Assembly: GCF_025698545.1 (NCBI RefSeq)
Contig: NC_068575.1
Coordinates: forward strand, 58,661,980-58,725,979
Direction: 5' to 3'
DNA length: 64,000 nucleotides
DNA from: Gossypium raimondii
Lineage: Eukaryota; Streptophyta; Magnoliopsida; Malvales; Malvaceae
Under the pieces are notes generated by a model that saw only the letters and a list, made by a program, of their open reading frames with translations, searched no databases and was not told the DNA's origin. The position numbers and the translations under genes were made by a program. Below, one piece after another: positions 26,415 to 39,452 of this stretch. Every line of letters starts with the position of its first letter. Position 1 is the stretch's first letter.

Positions 26415-27082
26415 ACTGTTTAATAAGAATATGAATTTAAAAGTAATTAGAGTACAGTTGATATTTTCATTTACATGTATTTATTTAATTTGATTTTTAT
26501 TTTAATTTTGTATGTTATTATTATTAGTTCTAAATCGTACATTTATTATTTATAGAATGTTACTTTGAAACGCACATATATATGATTTTCATATTTATAC
26601 GAGTGTGATAAAATTACCGAGAATTAAATTTATCTTATCTACTTACATTTTACATTTATTTCAACATTAGTTTTAAAATCGGAATAATTGTATAAAATTT
26701 CAATAATTATTCTGAAACAATAACTAATTGTAGAAGTTAACCCACCAAAATTAAGTATTTTCAGAATTTGATAAGTTTTTGAGTCTTAATACTACCTCAA
26801 ATGAGATCCAATGAAGGTGTTAAAAATTTGTTTGGGATCAGTGTAATTAATGAGAAGCAACAAGAGAAATAGCATCAATGGCTTACAAACGACCATGCCA
26901 TGAAAAAAAAATGCCTACTGAGTCCATTAACATTCACTGGTTAATGCAAGTAACCTTAACTATGTTTTATTCAGTATCTCCAAGCCAGTTGTTTGGGTAC
27001 TTTTTCTAGAACATTGCAGCTGAGTATGATAATATAGGAGATTGACAAATAGAATAAGACCCAAATCCGAACTAAGTTGAAA
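26415..27082. other. Intergenic, downstream of DGAT2 gene C
   Basis: AT-rich and without ORFs. The last part, before the gene C stop codon, is its probable 3' UTR; the CAAAGAATC context before the stop is shared with genes E and F. Confidence 0.5.
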
Positions 27083-29189
27083 TCAAAGAATCTTTAATGG
27101 AAGATCAGCATATCCGACCCGAGCTTTGTGTCTTTCAAAGAGATCTTGAAGTGCTTTAACATATTGGTCATGTGTTTCCAGGACCTGGAAAGAAAAAAGA
27201 TTGCTTTAACACAAAGTATTGCCGTATATTTTAGTTTTACAGCGGAATCCTTGTTGTTTGGCATCATTACTCACTGAGCAACATCCATACACACAGTCGG
27301 AGGATTTCTCGCATTATGCCTGTTGAGAAATTCAGCTTTTCTGGGAGAAGTCTTTGAAATGTTATCTATTAGGTAAAAGATCGAGCCCGGCCCCAATAAT
27401 CAAAGTATTGTCTTTGAGACGTCTCCCTTTTGTGAAATGTATTTAGCTCTTGATGGAGTTGAAAGATAAAACCCCGACATAAGAACAATATTTTCAATTG
27501 TTGAGGGCTCAATTAATTATCTAATGGATGACACTTTGAAAACTTTTATGAAAAGAGGTGAACCTCAATCATGTCAATTCCAGACGGTAAGTTATAGCTG
27601 TGGGACATTATAACAAAAAGTACGAATACCTTTTCCACAGTAGGTTGGGGATTTTTCTTCAAGTAAATAGGTTTACCCACCACCACATGCATTGAATGTT
27701 GATAGGGTAAAGGAGATCTGCAACAAAAAGACATTGATGGTTATGCATCTCGAACAGATTTACATACACACTTGATAATGAAAACCCTCTATCTTACATA
27801 ACAATGAATCGTATTGGATTGCAAAGTTATCTATATATTAAACAAAGTGGTGAATTAAATTAAATTCAAAGCATACCCAAAAATTCCCCAAAACAATAAG
27901 GGAATGAACTTGATAGCTCTGGAAAATTGCAGATAGAACTTCCCACTTGGCTTCCACCACTTGTAGACATGTGACTGAAGTTGTTACAAAGATTGCAATA
28001 AAAAAGTTAAATGGAGATCGAAGAACATATATACATAGAAAAAAGCAGACACGGACTTACCTGACCAAAGCAGAAAACTGGAACCAGTGGACACCCCTTT
28101 TCCATGGCAATCCGAACAAATCCTTTTCGTGCCTTAAGGAATGCAACCTGTAAGCCAATCCATGAACTGTTGATTTGCCAACATAACTAGACAAAGAAGA
28201 TAAAGAAGAAGAAAGCATAATATGGGAATGAAACCTCAGAACCATGCTCCATGAAGAATGTCTCTTGCAGTCCACCAGGCACTATAATACAACTATAACC
28301 AGCTTCCAATAGTGAAGAAAACATTGTTTTTGTTGCAGGTGAGACACCTAACCATGTCCATATATGCCTCAAAAACGGAGTGTAGAATACCTAATCAGTC
28401 ATCATATACATGTTAAAGCTGAACGAAATTCAAGTCTCGGTGTGTGCAATGGCATTTGATACTTATACGAGTGTTGTAGTCGTCTTACGGCGCTGCTTGC
28501 AAGGACTTTCATTTTGGGAAGAGGCATGAAACCTGCGAGGTCAGCCAGCGTGGCAACCCCAATTGGCAAAACCGAATGTGGTTCATAACCAAAAACTGCA
28601 ACACATCCATTAGTTTCTCAGCATTTGGTGCTTTACTTTTCAGAATTGATATATTAAAGTAGGAAAGAGATACCGTAAGCACGATCAGGATGGAAGACGT
28701 GAATGTCCTCAACGTATAGAGTAATGGGAAAATAGCTGCAAAGATGCTTACATATATACCTGTTTCATTCATATTATTATTATTTACCAACAATATTGCC
28801 AATAGCATATAACAAGAGATAGCAGTTCAGTGATAGTATACCTGGCCAACCTACGGCCAATTTTACTGTGAGGATCGATAGGAAGAAACGTGAAAAAGGA
28901 AAGCAATCCCAACACCCTGGGAAGATTGAAAGAAATAAATGAATTTTCTCTTCTTCTTTTTTCAATGAATTAAAAGGTTTGAGAAGAGAAGAAAGAGGAC
29001 AAACATAATGAGTTTGGGAAAAGGGAGGAATAGAAAGGAGAAAAGGAGCAAAAAGAAGTTGAAATGAATAGCTCCAAGCCACATAGCAATAGCTAAGACA
29101 CCGTGCACCGTGTTAGAACGAAATTCGGTTCTTCCATTGAATTCCCGATAACCAGTTCCAGGTGGAGCAGCCGCCGGTCTTTCCGCCAT
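27083..29189 (-). CDS. DGAT2: Diacylglycerol O-acyltransferase 2, gene C
   Basis: Nine exons: 29005-29189, 28842-28916, 28674-28759, 28489-28595, 28235-28390, 28061-28147, 27877-27974, 27630-27717, 27083-27184. All junctions are GT/AG and phases match gene A, giving 327 residues. It starts [10 protein letters not shown] and has the hydrophobic N-terminal stretch, YFP (96-98), EPHS (120-123) and PGG (189-191). The usual RRGF motif is RKGF here. FCFGQ replaces FAFGQ, and exon 5 has [14 protein letters not shown] where others have ATRKNF. Introns are short (about 80-450 bp), making it the most compact copy with E. It shows the most private substitutions of the five in exons 4-6, but nothing disabling. 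Confidence 0.93.
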
Positions 29190-29789
29190 CGTACAACGCT
29201 ACCACTCAACCCACTGATTTTAAGCACACCCAACTCTGGGATTCGGTTAAAACTATAGTACATCAGAAATCACACACTTCTAACTTCAATTTGCTTCCAT
29301 TATCCAATACCCTGTCATTTTTTCAGCTGTTTTCAATTCCAAAAAATTAAAATAATGAGAGATATAATTTTCTACGCTGCTCGTCAAGCAGTTTCTTGCG
29401 GTGCCCGCCCTCGCTACTCCCATATTTTTGTAATTATTTGAATCGGCAATTCCGCATAGCCGTTGAAAATTTTGATAGGTTTTAAACAAGATGAAATATA
29501 TATATATATATATATATAATTTTCTAGTTTTATTTTTATTTTTTTCTTCTGTAATTTCTTCAATTGTGCTTGCCCTTTTACTAGTACTCAGCGATTCGGT
29601 CAAAAAATAGATTATGGTAGACTTATTTTGCGTGTAATATTTTTAATGAAAAAACAATAATTATGCAATGTAAAGTGTTGACTGGTGCCATTTTACTGAA
29701 ATTATTTGTTTATGGTTTGATATAAATTAAATAATTTAATCATTTTCAGTTATAAAAGTTAATTGTGCGGAAAAAAAATCAATTGAGTC

Positions 29790-29895
29790 TTAGTTCAAAT
29801 AGTATGAATATTGTTGTTAATACAGTTGAACGTATGTTCGAATGAGTCGAAAAACATTATTCTCCTATTTATGGGTTGGAGAGGGACTATGTAAT
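29790..29895 (+). repeat. Dispersed SINE-like repeat, copy 2 (degenerate)
   Basis: ATTGTTGTTAATACAGTTGA, ATGTTCGAATGAGTCGAAAA, and CATTATTCTCCTATTTATGGGTTGGAG follow the same order and spacing as the copy at 491-645. The copy is clearly diverged. The better-preserved GGGTTGGAGAGGGACTATG tail suggests the consensus extends further 3'. Confidence 0.35.
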
Positions 29896-31439
29896 CATAT
29901 GTAATGAGATAGTTAAAAAAAAACTAATTACATAAAAAAGAGTCAAATTTTTCTTATAAATGAAGTCAATTTTTTCTAAGCTTTTAGAAATTTTCTTCTA
30001 ATATAAGAAAGTCTGTAATAAAATTTTATGTTATATATGTAGCAAGAAAGAAAAGCAACAAAGATTAATAAATAGTTAGTTGTATTTTCAAAAGGAGGAT
30101 CTAAATTCGAATTTTAGAGGCTATTTTGTTAGAAGGAACAGCCATGAACCTTAAATATGAACCGTAAAACGGATATAAAAGTACAAAAAAATAAAATGAA
30201 GTAAGTTAAACTCGAATAATTGGATTGGAGTTGATATATAAAATGGAACTTAATATTTAGGGGTATTGATATCCTAAGTCAGGCTTATCAATAATAATTT
30301 TGTTAAGGGAAAAAACTAAGAAAGCCTCATTTAACGTGTTGTAACAAAGCTGAAAGTGGGTGAAATTATCTTCATTTTGGTGGTGTTGAGATTGGAATCT
30401 AATGAAGCAGACCATCCAAGTTGTGGGGATTCCTCCTTCTGTCTCCTCTCCTACCAATATCTCTTGGGAAAGGAAACACTTTCAGAATAACGCTGAGCAT
30501 CGTTATAAAATATTTCCTTCATTTAAGTTATGTGCCTGTACCCATAAAACATAAAGAAGGCCGGTCCAATCACATTTTATTCAACATCAAAATTATTATA
30601 GCAAAGAAATATTAAATAATTATCATTATCCCAACACTAAAATAGTAATCAATTTTCAATCAACCCATCCCCTTGTGACTTACAATGTCCATCTTTCGGA
30701 GTTTTCTTTTAAAGGAAAATCAATAGGGTGTGTTAACAGCAATTACGATGTTCATAAGATAAATTATGGATATTTTTTACTTTTATCCTTTTAAAACTGG
30801 TAAAGCCGGAAAATTCTAGATTACGGTTTTTTTTTTAAGCTTAGAAAATTTTGTAAGAAATTAAATAATTTGTTAAAAGATCAAAATTCTTACATCTGAA
30901 ATTCAATAATTTAACAATATGACAAATATCTGCATAACATCTTACACGTATAACAATAATTTTTAGAGGATACTTGATTGCGTGGAAAAATAAAAAGATA
31001 GAAAGAGAAAATAAAAAAAATTGAGTGTGTTTGATAAGTAAGGAACGAGAAAGGAAAAAAATTAGAATGAAAAATTATTTTTCTATCATAATATATTAAA
31101 ATTAATCTTTTAAATTGAAATAATGAAAAGAGAGAGTGCATGTTAGTTCAAATTATACATTTTCAATTTTTTTCAACTCTATCTAACAATGAAAAGAAAG
31201 ATCTAAATAAGGTAGAAGTACAATTTTAATTTTACTAATTAAATTTTTTTAAAATCTAAAAACCTAAATGAAATAAAAGGAAGTTAGGCCCTGCCCTACT
31301 ACGCCCTTATATGATAAATTAATAAATAAATAAATCTTATTTTTTATATCATGTTTATTTCTACTCATAATTTTAAAAAATTTAAATTAAATATAAATAA
31401 TACTTAAACACGTTTAAACTTACGATTTCTCATTATTAC

Positions 31440-31440
<1 letters not shown>

Positions 31441-31474
<34 letters not shown>
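31441..31474 (+). repeat. (AAT)n microsatellite
   Basis: About eleven uninterrupted trinucleotide units, about 160 bp downstream of the stop codon of gene D. Confidence 0.95.
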
Positions 31475-31476
<2 letters not shown>

Positions 31477-31636
31477 CAGCTGAAGATTAAGTATATACTA
31501 TGTAACTTTTGAAGTACTTTGTGTCATTATTATATGACATACATTGGACTTCCATCTTGTGTAATAAACTCAGTTTTAATAGAACAAACATGATTAACTG
31601 AAACAACCTGTCCCTACCCAAACTAACTTCACATCA

Positions 31637-34600
31637 TCAAAGGATCTTTAATGGGAGATCAGAATATCCAACCCGAGCCCTGTGCCTGGCAAACAGATCT
31701 TGTAGGGCTTTGACAAATTGGGCTTGTACTTCAAGGACCTGTCCAACACTTTGATTATCGTATTTGTGATTTAATTATGTAAAAACCCATCAAAATGTTA
31801 ACCACCACAAGTTTTGAGGCTCTTTATGGCCCAAGGAATCTACGGCTACGTTGCTTCAATTTCGATGCATGACGAAGGAAGAAGTTAATATAATTCTATA
31901 ATGATAAAAAATAATATTTTGTTATACTATGGGCAGATTCAGTAGTTGCCGAGTGTCTTTTAGGAATATAAATATTTAAAAAAAATCTAACAATTTTCTA
32001 AAATAATTTATGGAATAAAAAAAAAATTATATTGCTAACTAGCAGAAATAGGGGTGTGCATAATTCGGGTAAAACCGAAAAAATTCAGTTAACCGACCGA
32101 ATTTGGTTAATCGGTCGGTTAACCGAATTTTTTCGGTCGGGGTCGGTTAATTTTTTATGATTTTTCGTTAACGGTTAATTCGTTCAAACCGTCGGTTAAC
32201 CAAAAATTAATAAATAAAATTATCCAACCCAACCCAAACTCAATTACCCAACCCAATAAAACTAAAACTAAAGTTTACCCAATTACCCAATCCAATAAAA
32301 CTAAAACTAAAAGACAACTCAATTTACTTTAATAATTTATAAATTTTTTAAATTTTAAAATAAAAATAAAAAAAATTCGGGTAATTCGGGTATTTTTCGG
32401 TAATTCGATTAATTCGGGTAATTCGGGTAATTTTATCCAAAAATAAAAAATACATAATTTTTGGTTAATTCGGTTAACCGACCTTATTAACCGAAAAAAT
32501 TTCGGTTCGGTTAAATTTTTTTAAAAAAAATCGGTTCGGTTAACGGTTAAAATTTTTGGAAGGTCGGTTAATTCGGTTATAGTAATTTCGGATCGGTTAA
32601 CCGGTCGGTTAACCGAATGAACACCCCTAAGCAGAAATACCTCTTCGGCGGTAGGATGTGGATTTTTCTTCAACTCAATAGGTTTACCCACCACCACATG
32701 CATTGGATGTTGATAGGGTAAGGGAGTTCTGCAACATAAAACAAACAAAAGTTTCAAGGTTACGGCTTTCAAACGGATCCAGATAAACAGACATTGTACA
32801 TATCCAAAGCTTTTTCCCCCTATTTGTTTTGTAATTACTACAAACATAAAAAATTGCACCGACCGGGATTTTGGATTTCTGTCAAATTCAGACCGGTTCG
32901 GTACAACCCAAAGTGCTAATTTACAATAAACTTATTATTTCACAAAATTTTAATTATAACAAATATAACACTATTAATATAAAAATTATATTTAAAATTT
33001 TATTGTTTTCTAAATAGTAAAAAAATTGATCCAATTTGAAATATTTCGAGACCAAACTCGACTCATACTCATCTTTAATATCTTGAACTGCATAAGTATA
33101 AGTATATTTATATTTATGTTTATATTTATATTAAATTTATAATGAAATACATACCCAAGAACTCCCCAAAATAAAATAGGGACGAATTTGATAGCCCTCG
33201 CAAGCTGCAGGAAGAAATTTCCACTCGGTTTCCACCACTTATAGGAATATGACTGAAACAGGAGATACAACAAAACGATGAATCAAGTGACGTACACTAT
33301 TGTGGGAAGTATGTTATAAATAGATAAGAGAATATCACACATGAGGTCAGTAACATCACATGCCCTACATGAAGGGTCACGTCATAGCGGCAAAGCTTAT
33401 CCTACACTTGTTTGCATCATTTTAGGCTCTAATTAATGAACTCTCTACCAAGCATCCGATGCTTGTTCTAAACGAATATGGTGGAGACACATTAAAGTAA
33501 GTAAAAATAGAGTAACATAACATCAAAAGACCCAATATTGCTTGACCGACAATGACAATGAAGTGAATTGATTAAAAATAGCTGATGTTTTGATTATCAT
33601 ACATACGTTGGGATTCCGTGCATGTGCTTTTTCCTAAAAGCACTAAGGTGGGGTCAGAGAAGAAGCAAGAAAAGGAATTACTTTACCTGACCAAAGGCAA
33701 AAACAGGGACAAGTGGACAACCCATTTCCATGGCTATACGAACAAATCCTCTTCGAGACTTTAGGAATGCAGTCTGTAAGCTTGCCAACATTAAGATAAT
33801 AAATAAATAAATAAAACCTATTTGTGAGGTAAAAACAATAATGGGTTAGAAGAATAAAACCTCGCAATCATACTGCATGAGGAACGTCTCTTGTATTCCA
33901 CCAGGCACAATAACACAACTATAACCAGCTTCCAACAGGGAATAAAAGTTCTTCCTTGTGGCTGGGGAAGCACCCATCCATGTCCATATATGCCTCATAA
34001 ATGGAGTATAGAATACCTATGATCATTTATCCAAACAAGTTATGGGCGAGAGAAATCTGACTTATGCGTCGTGGAATGTGAATGGATACGAGAGTTTCGT
34101 ATTGCCCTTACAGGACTGGTTGCAAGGCATTTCAATTTGGGAAGAGTCATTAAACCAGTAAGTTCAGCCATCACAATAACTCCAATCGGCAACACCGAAT
34201 GTGGCTCATAACCGAACACTGCAACATTTTACAACCTAACATCTATTATTTTCGAATAATTAGGGGACAAAAACCACTTTCTGTAGTAATTTAATTAAAA
34301 GAAGAGATTAAAAAGGAGGGAAAGAGACCGTAAGCACGATCAGGATGGAAGTCGTTAATGTCCTCAACGTGGAGAATGGCGGGAAAATAAGTCGTGATAT
34401 GCCTACATAGGTACCTGTTCATCACTATTTTATTTGTTAACCTTAAAATTGATAAATTAAAAAGAGAAAATGATTAAAGCAGTAAATATGGTACCTGGCA
34501 AACCAACGCCCAAGTTTACTGTTATGATCGATCGGAAGAACAACGAAAACCAAAAGCGATCCAATCACCCTGGGAATATTGAATCAAATTAAAGAAAGAA

Positions 34601-34867
34601 ATGAATTTGGTGCCATATAAATTCTTTTTTTTCCCGAACAGAGAAGTAATACTAAAAGGAAAAGAGGACGGACATGAGGAATTTGGAGAAAGGAAGGAAG
34701 AGAAAGGAGAAAAGGACGATGAAGAAGTTCAAATGCAAAGGTCCAATCCACAACAAAATAGCTAACGAGCCATGTAAAATGTTGGATGGGAATTCCTTTC
34801 TTCCATTGAATTCCCGATATCCGGGTCCAGGCGTATACGCCTTTCTGTCCTCCTTTTCTTCCGCCAT
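31637..34867 (-). CDS. DGAT2: Diacylglycerol O-acyltransferase 2, gene D
   Basis: Nine exons: 34674-34867, 34495-34569, 34329-34414, 34112-34218, 33861-34016, 33687-33773, 33155-33252, 32641-32728, 31637-31738. They give 330 residues; exon 1 is 9 bases longer than in A and C, as in E and F. The start [11 protein letters not shown] is followed by the hydrophobic N-terminal region, YFP (99-101), EPHS (123-126) and PGG (192-194). Private changes include LMTLPKLK for FMPLPKLK and YDCE for HDSE at the end of exon 5. A 581-bp hAT-type MITE lies in intron 8, its flanking duplication covering donor positions +4 to +11, so splicing of exon 8 might be affected. The coding sequence is open throughout. 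Confidence 0.92.
32049..32629. mobile_element. hAT-type MITE in intron 8 of gene D
   Basis: The ends TAGGGGTGTGCAT and ATGAACACCCCTA form the terminal inverted repeats. A perfect 8-bp duplication AGCAGAAA flanks them (32041-32048 and 32630-32637), diagnostic of hAT transposition. The body is a palindrome-rich run of CGGTTAACCGA/AATTCGGGTAA words with no ORF. It lies 11 bases from the exon 8 donor of DGAT2 gene D. Confidence 0.93.
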
Positions 34868-35598
34868 CCTGACCCAATCGCCGCCGCTTTTGACACCCCC
34901 ACTCCGCTTTGGATTTAGTTAACAAATCTCTCGTAAATCACACACGAGACGTATACATTAACTTGTAAACAAATCAACTATCACACGGTCTGTCAATTGC
35001 CGCTTTTCAAATCAGAACTCAAAAATAAAATTGTTTTTAATATGGAAGACAATTACCGTACCATAAATGATGATAGGAGATTTAGGATATGTTTTTCTTT
35101 TTGAGGGCCCAAAGAGCTTTCGCCTTTTAAGATTTGAAAACTTCAATTACACTTGAATCCATTTATAGACTAAATTATCCTCCCAAAAAAATAACGTGGG
35201 ACATTCGAGGATGTACAAAATAGAAAATGTTTTAATCCAAACATGTTCCACTCCAGTTTTTAGCTATTACATATTTAGTATTTAAATATGCTTTGCAGAA
35301 AAATTAATAAAATTTTAAGTTCAAACTTTTGGAATCTTGATTTTCTAAACTTAATTAGACTTTAAAATATTTTCTTACAAATTATATATAAAAATAAAAA
35401 ATACTTTTATAATAATATTTGTTATTTGTTAAAATAATTATTTTTAAACAACTTGAAGGATAATCATAATATTCATATTGAGATGATGTAAATAACTAAA
35501 TTTAATCACTGAGTAGTTCCTTGAGGCATCGCTAGTGAACAAGAGGATACAAGAAATTGGGAAATAAAGAAACACTGTTCACTTAAAATAAGCTGAAA
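34868..35598. other. Spacer between genes D and E
   Basis: About 730 bp covering gene D's promoter side and gene E's downstream side. AAATCACACACG lies at 34935-34946, about 68 bp upstream of gene D's ATG. No other gene is seen. Confidence 0.5.
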
Positions 35599-37973
35599 CT
35601 AAAGAATCTTTAAATGAAGGTCATCGTATCCAACCCGAGCTTTGTGTCTCTCGAAGAGATCTTCAAGTGCTTTAACAAATTGGTCATGCACTTCCAGAAC
35701 CTGTAATCCAGACTAGTTAATAATAATGCATAACTACATATGTTTTCCAAACCCTTTTAGTTTAACGTAGTATATACCTCTTCGGCAGTAGGTTGGGGAT
35801 TTTTCTTCAAGTAAATAGGTTTCCCCACCACCACATGCATCGGACGTTGATACGGTATAGGTGTTCTGCCACAAATGAAAAAATGAACGCTCAAAGTTAT
35901 GGATGTCAAACATCTCCTAACATCATTTTTTAATTTAATTATTCTATCCAAAAACCCTTCGGATTCACACATTTTTTAGTTTTCATTTTACAATATAACT
36001 GCAACACGGGCGAAACTAGATAACATTTTTTGAAGATTAAAATTAAATTATATATTTTTATAATAGTAAAAATATAATTTTATAATTTTATTAGTCTATA
36101 TTTTTATAGTTTTTATAAAAATTAAATCAAAATTTTATTTTTTTAAATTTAAAACTATAATTTTATTATTATTAATTTAAATTTTTATAATTTATTAAAA
36201 AATTTAATTTTTTTTTAAATGCCGGGGCCTATTTTCCAAGCTGCTGGGCTCTGCCAGCCCGTGGATTCGCCACTTATTAAAAGGCAATCTTTCCAAGGGC
36301 CCAGGGATATTTTTTCATCATACAATAACAAAAGAAGTTGCTAATGAGCATAAAAGGTAAGTTAAATAATTTAGTGCATACCCAAAAGCTCCCCAAAATA
36401 GCATAGGAACGAATTTGATAGCTCTTGAAAGTTGAAGGATGAGCTTGCCACCTGGTTTCCACCACTTGTACGCATGTGACTGCAGCACAAGTAAGAAAAG
36501 AGCAAGGAAATTAGCTTCACTTTTCAGAATCTGAAGCTGCAAAAAGACTAAAGAGTGGGAAAAGGGGATTCCGAGAATTAAAATGATAAAGAAAACAAGC
36601 ACTACTTACCTGACCAAAGGCGAAAACTGGGACCAGTGGACACCCCATTTCCATGGCTATACGAACAAATCCTCTTCGTGACTTAAGGAATGCAACCTGG
36701 AAGTCCAGAAATAAACCCAGAATTTTTGAGTTGCCAACATAAAGAGATAAAGAAGATGATCAAGATCCAATAATAAAACCCATTGTAAGTTTTGGGCGTT
36801 GGAGAAAACAGGGTGTGATAAACAGGTTATGTCAGAAGGGCTTAACACAACCTTAGCAAAGAAGAAAAATAAGAATACAGGAGTGTAGAAGAATGAAACC
36901 TCAGAATCATGCTGCATGAGAAATGTCTCTTGCACTCCACCAGGCACTACGATACAACTATAACCAGCTTCCAACAGGGAACAAAAGTTCTTCCTTGTGG
37001 CTGGTGAGGCACCCAACCATGTCCATATATGCCTCAAGAATGGAGTGTAGAATACCTATTCATTCACCAAAACCAAGTAAAGCGGCTGAAACAAATTTGA
37101 GTTATGGGTTATGGAATGTGAAGGATATGAGAGTTTGAGGAGTTCAATTGGGCTTACAGGGCTGGTGGTAAGGCATTTCAGTTTGGGAAGAGGCATGAAA
37201 CCTGTACGTTCAGCCAACGTAACAACTCCTATTGGCAACACTGAATGTGGCTCATAACCAAAAACTGCAACATTTACAAAGCTAACATCTGTTATTTGCT
37301 TAACCGAGAAAAAAAAAAGGGAAGCAGGTGAACTAAAAGGTAGAATAATTGAAAAACACAACCACTTGCAGGAGCAATTTTAATTGAAGTAAAGATTAAA
37401 AGAAGGAAATTAGAGACCATAAGCACGATCAGGCTGGAAGTAGTTAATGTCCTCAACGTGGAGAGTGGTGGGAAAATAATTGGACATATTCCTACATATA
37501 TACCTGCTCATTCCAATCATAGTTACTATCTGTTAACCTTCAAATCATTAATAAAAGAAAAAGAGAAGAGATCATAGCAATAAAATGTGGTATACCTGGC
37601 CAACCTCAGCCCAAATTTACTGTTATGATCGATAGGAACAACAGCGAAAACCAACAACAATCCAACCACCCTGGGAATTTCGAATCAAAGAAAGACATGA
37701 ATTTCCATATTTAAATGCTTCTTTTTTGTTCATCACAACATAAAGTAATACTTCAAAAGAACAAAGAAAGAGGACGAACAAAAGGAATTTGGAGAATGGA
37801 AGGCAGAGAAGGGAGAAAACTAAGAGGTAGAAGTCGAAATGCAAAGCTCCAATCCACAACGCACAAGCTAATATCCCGTGCAAAACGTTGGACGAGAATT
37901 CATTTCTTCCATTGAATTCCCGATATCCAGATCCAGCCGCATACGTCTTGTTCTCCACCCTTTCTTCCACCAT
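35599..37973 (-). CDS. DGAT2: Diacylglycerol O-acyltransferase 2, gene E
   Basis: Nine exons: 37780-37973, 37596-37670, 37418-37503, 37158-37264, 36900-37055, 36610-36696, 36382-36479, 35778-35865, 35599-35700. The model is 330 residues with GT/AG junctions throughout. The start is the ATG of MVEERVENK; an open frame continues upstream but has no ATG. YFP (99-101), EPHS (123-126) and PGG (192-194) are present. It ends TAG rather than TGA, after DLHLKIL instead of [17 protein letters not shown] and the intron 5 sequence make it the closest relative of gene F. Intron 7 carries an AT-rich insert (about 36010-36275) ending in a GC-rich GGGCTCTGCCAGCCCG block that resembles a MITE. Confidence 0.92.
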
Positions 37974-39371
37974 CGTCCGCCAGCTCCTGACACAATCGCC
38001 GCCGCTTTCAACACCGCACCCCCCTTCCGATTTGGTTTTACAAATATCACAAATCACAAACGGAAGGACGTAATTTATAGGCCACCATGACCATCGACTG
38101 CAGTCATTTCATCACATTCACTGTCAGTGGCCGCTTTTCAAATCTGAACGGGAATAGCAAAACAATATTTTATTACATTCCATAAATGATCCTATTTATT
38201 TATTTACAACTTTCAGATTTCTTTTATTCATTTATTTTTTCTTTTTTGCGCCAAAAGAGTCCGTGACTTCAATCTAGTAAAACGGAATCATTTAACCCTA
38301 AAGAAAAAAGTAATAAAATCAAATCTGTACTCAGAAAAGAAAAATCTGTAGAAAATGTAAAGCTGTTTTTTTTTTTAAGAAGAATTATTGGGAAATTTAT
38401 ATATATAAATATATTTATATTTATTATAAGATATGGGGCAAAATCCATTGCCCCGTCCTTTGGGATCAAAACTCAAAACCAATCTATCACTTTTTTTAAA
38501 TTATTATGAGATTTATAAAATAATAATCAATTAATAGTTTATATTACCATTACATTTATGGATTTGTCGGTCCAATCACGACGCTTCCAACTGTCGAAAT
38601 CTGGTTATGGCCTAGCCATTTCGTGCCCATAATTTTATTATTAAAATTATATCTATTATACATATACTGCACATGGATATATTAAAAACAATTTCAAAAA
38701 ACTAGATAGATTTTTTTTAAAAAATTTTTCAAAAATTTGAAATTAATTTTTAGTATATTTGTGGAACGTATTTTGTTGAGAGAATAAAAATAATTTTGTT
38801 TATTGCTTAAGTTCTTAAGTGGGGATTTACAGATGAGTGATTTAGGTTTTTAGATACAAAAATGAGGTTGTTATATTAAGGGTGTGATAAATCTTAAATA
38901 ACTTGTTGTATTGGGATTAAAGATACTGGATTTATTCACTGAGTTAAGCTTCGCAAGCGTAGAGAAATCGAACTACATAAACAATCAAAGTGGCCATTGT
39001 TGCCAATCACTTCCATTCAACATTTTGTTTTCAGTTAGCAATTGTTTGATTCAACAAATTTTAACAATAATAATTTTTGAATAGTACTCTTAATATATTA
39101 TTGAAAAATATTTATATTAATATTTTAAGAATAAATATATAATAATTTATAAATATTTAATAATAAATGTTTGATGTTTTAAAATATAAATATTTTAATT
39201 GTATATTTATGAGTATTTGTTTAAATCATGTTTTGCTTCACTTATTTGTTCCACCTCTAACATGTCACTATTCACTCTCATAAATGTAATATAAATTCAG
39301 CTTTAACTAGACATTATTTATTATGAATTTATATATGGTATTGGTTACTATAAAATGCTATCTTATTACAA
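37974..39371. other. Intergenic region upstream of gene E
   Basis: AAATCACAAACG lies 78 bp upstream of gene E's ATG (38051-38062), the counterpart of the motif found upstream of C, D and F. The rest is AT-rich with no supported feature. Confidence 0.5.
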
Positions 39372-39452
39372 AATAAATTTGGGTAAAGTATCAAAATAGT
39401 CATTTTTTTCTCTCAGGTTACATTTTAGTCACTTATGTTAACACGTTGTAAC

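Larger units (their letters stand above)
29190..31636. other. Intergenic region between genes C and D
   Basis: It contains a (TA)n run (about 29495-29518), a SINE-like repeat (29790-29895) and an (AAT)n microsatellite (31441-31474). The first 100 bases are gene C's upstream region, with the AAATCACACAC motif at about 29269. No gene is supported. Confidence 0.55.

Noticed and set aside
37623-38057. Longer N-terminus for DGAT2 gene E (28 more codons)
   Set aside because: The upstream extension has no ATG, and the other copies start at the MAEE/MVEE methionine.
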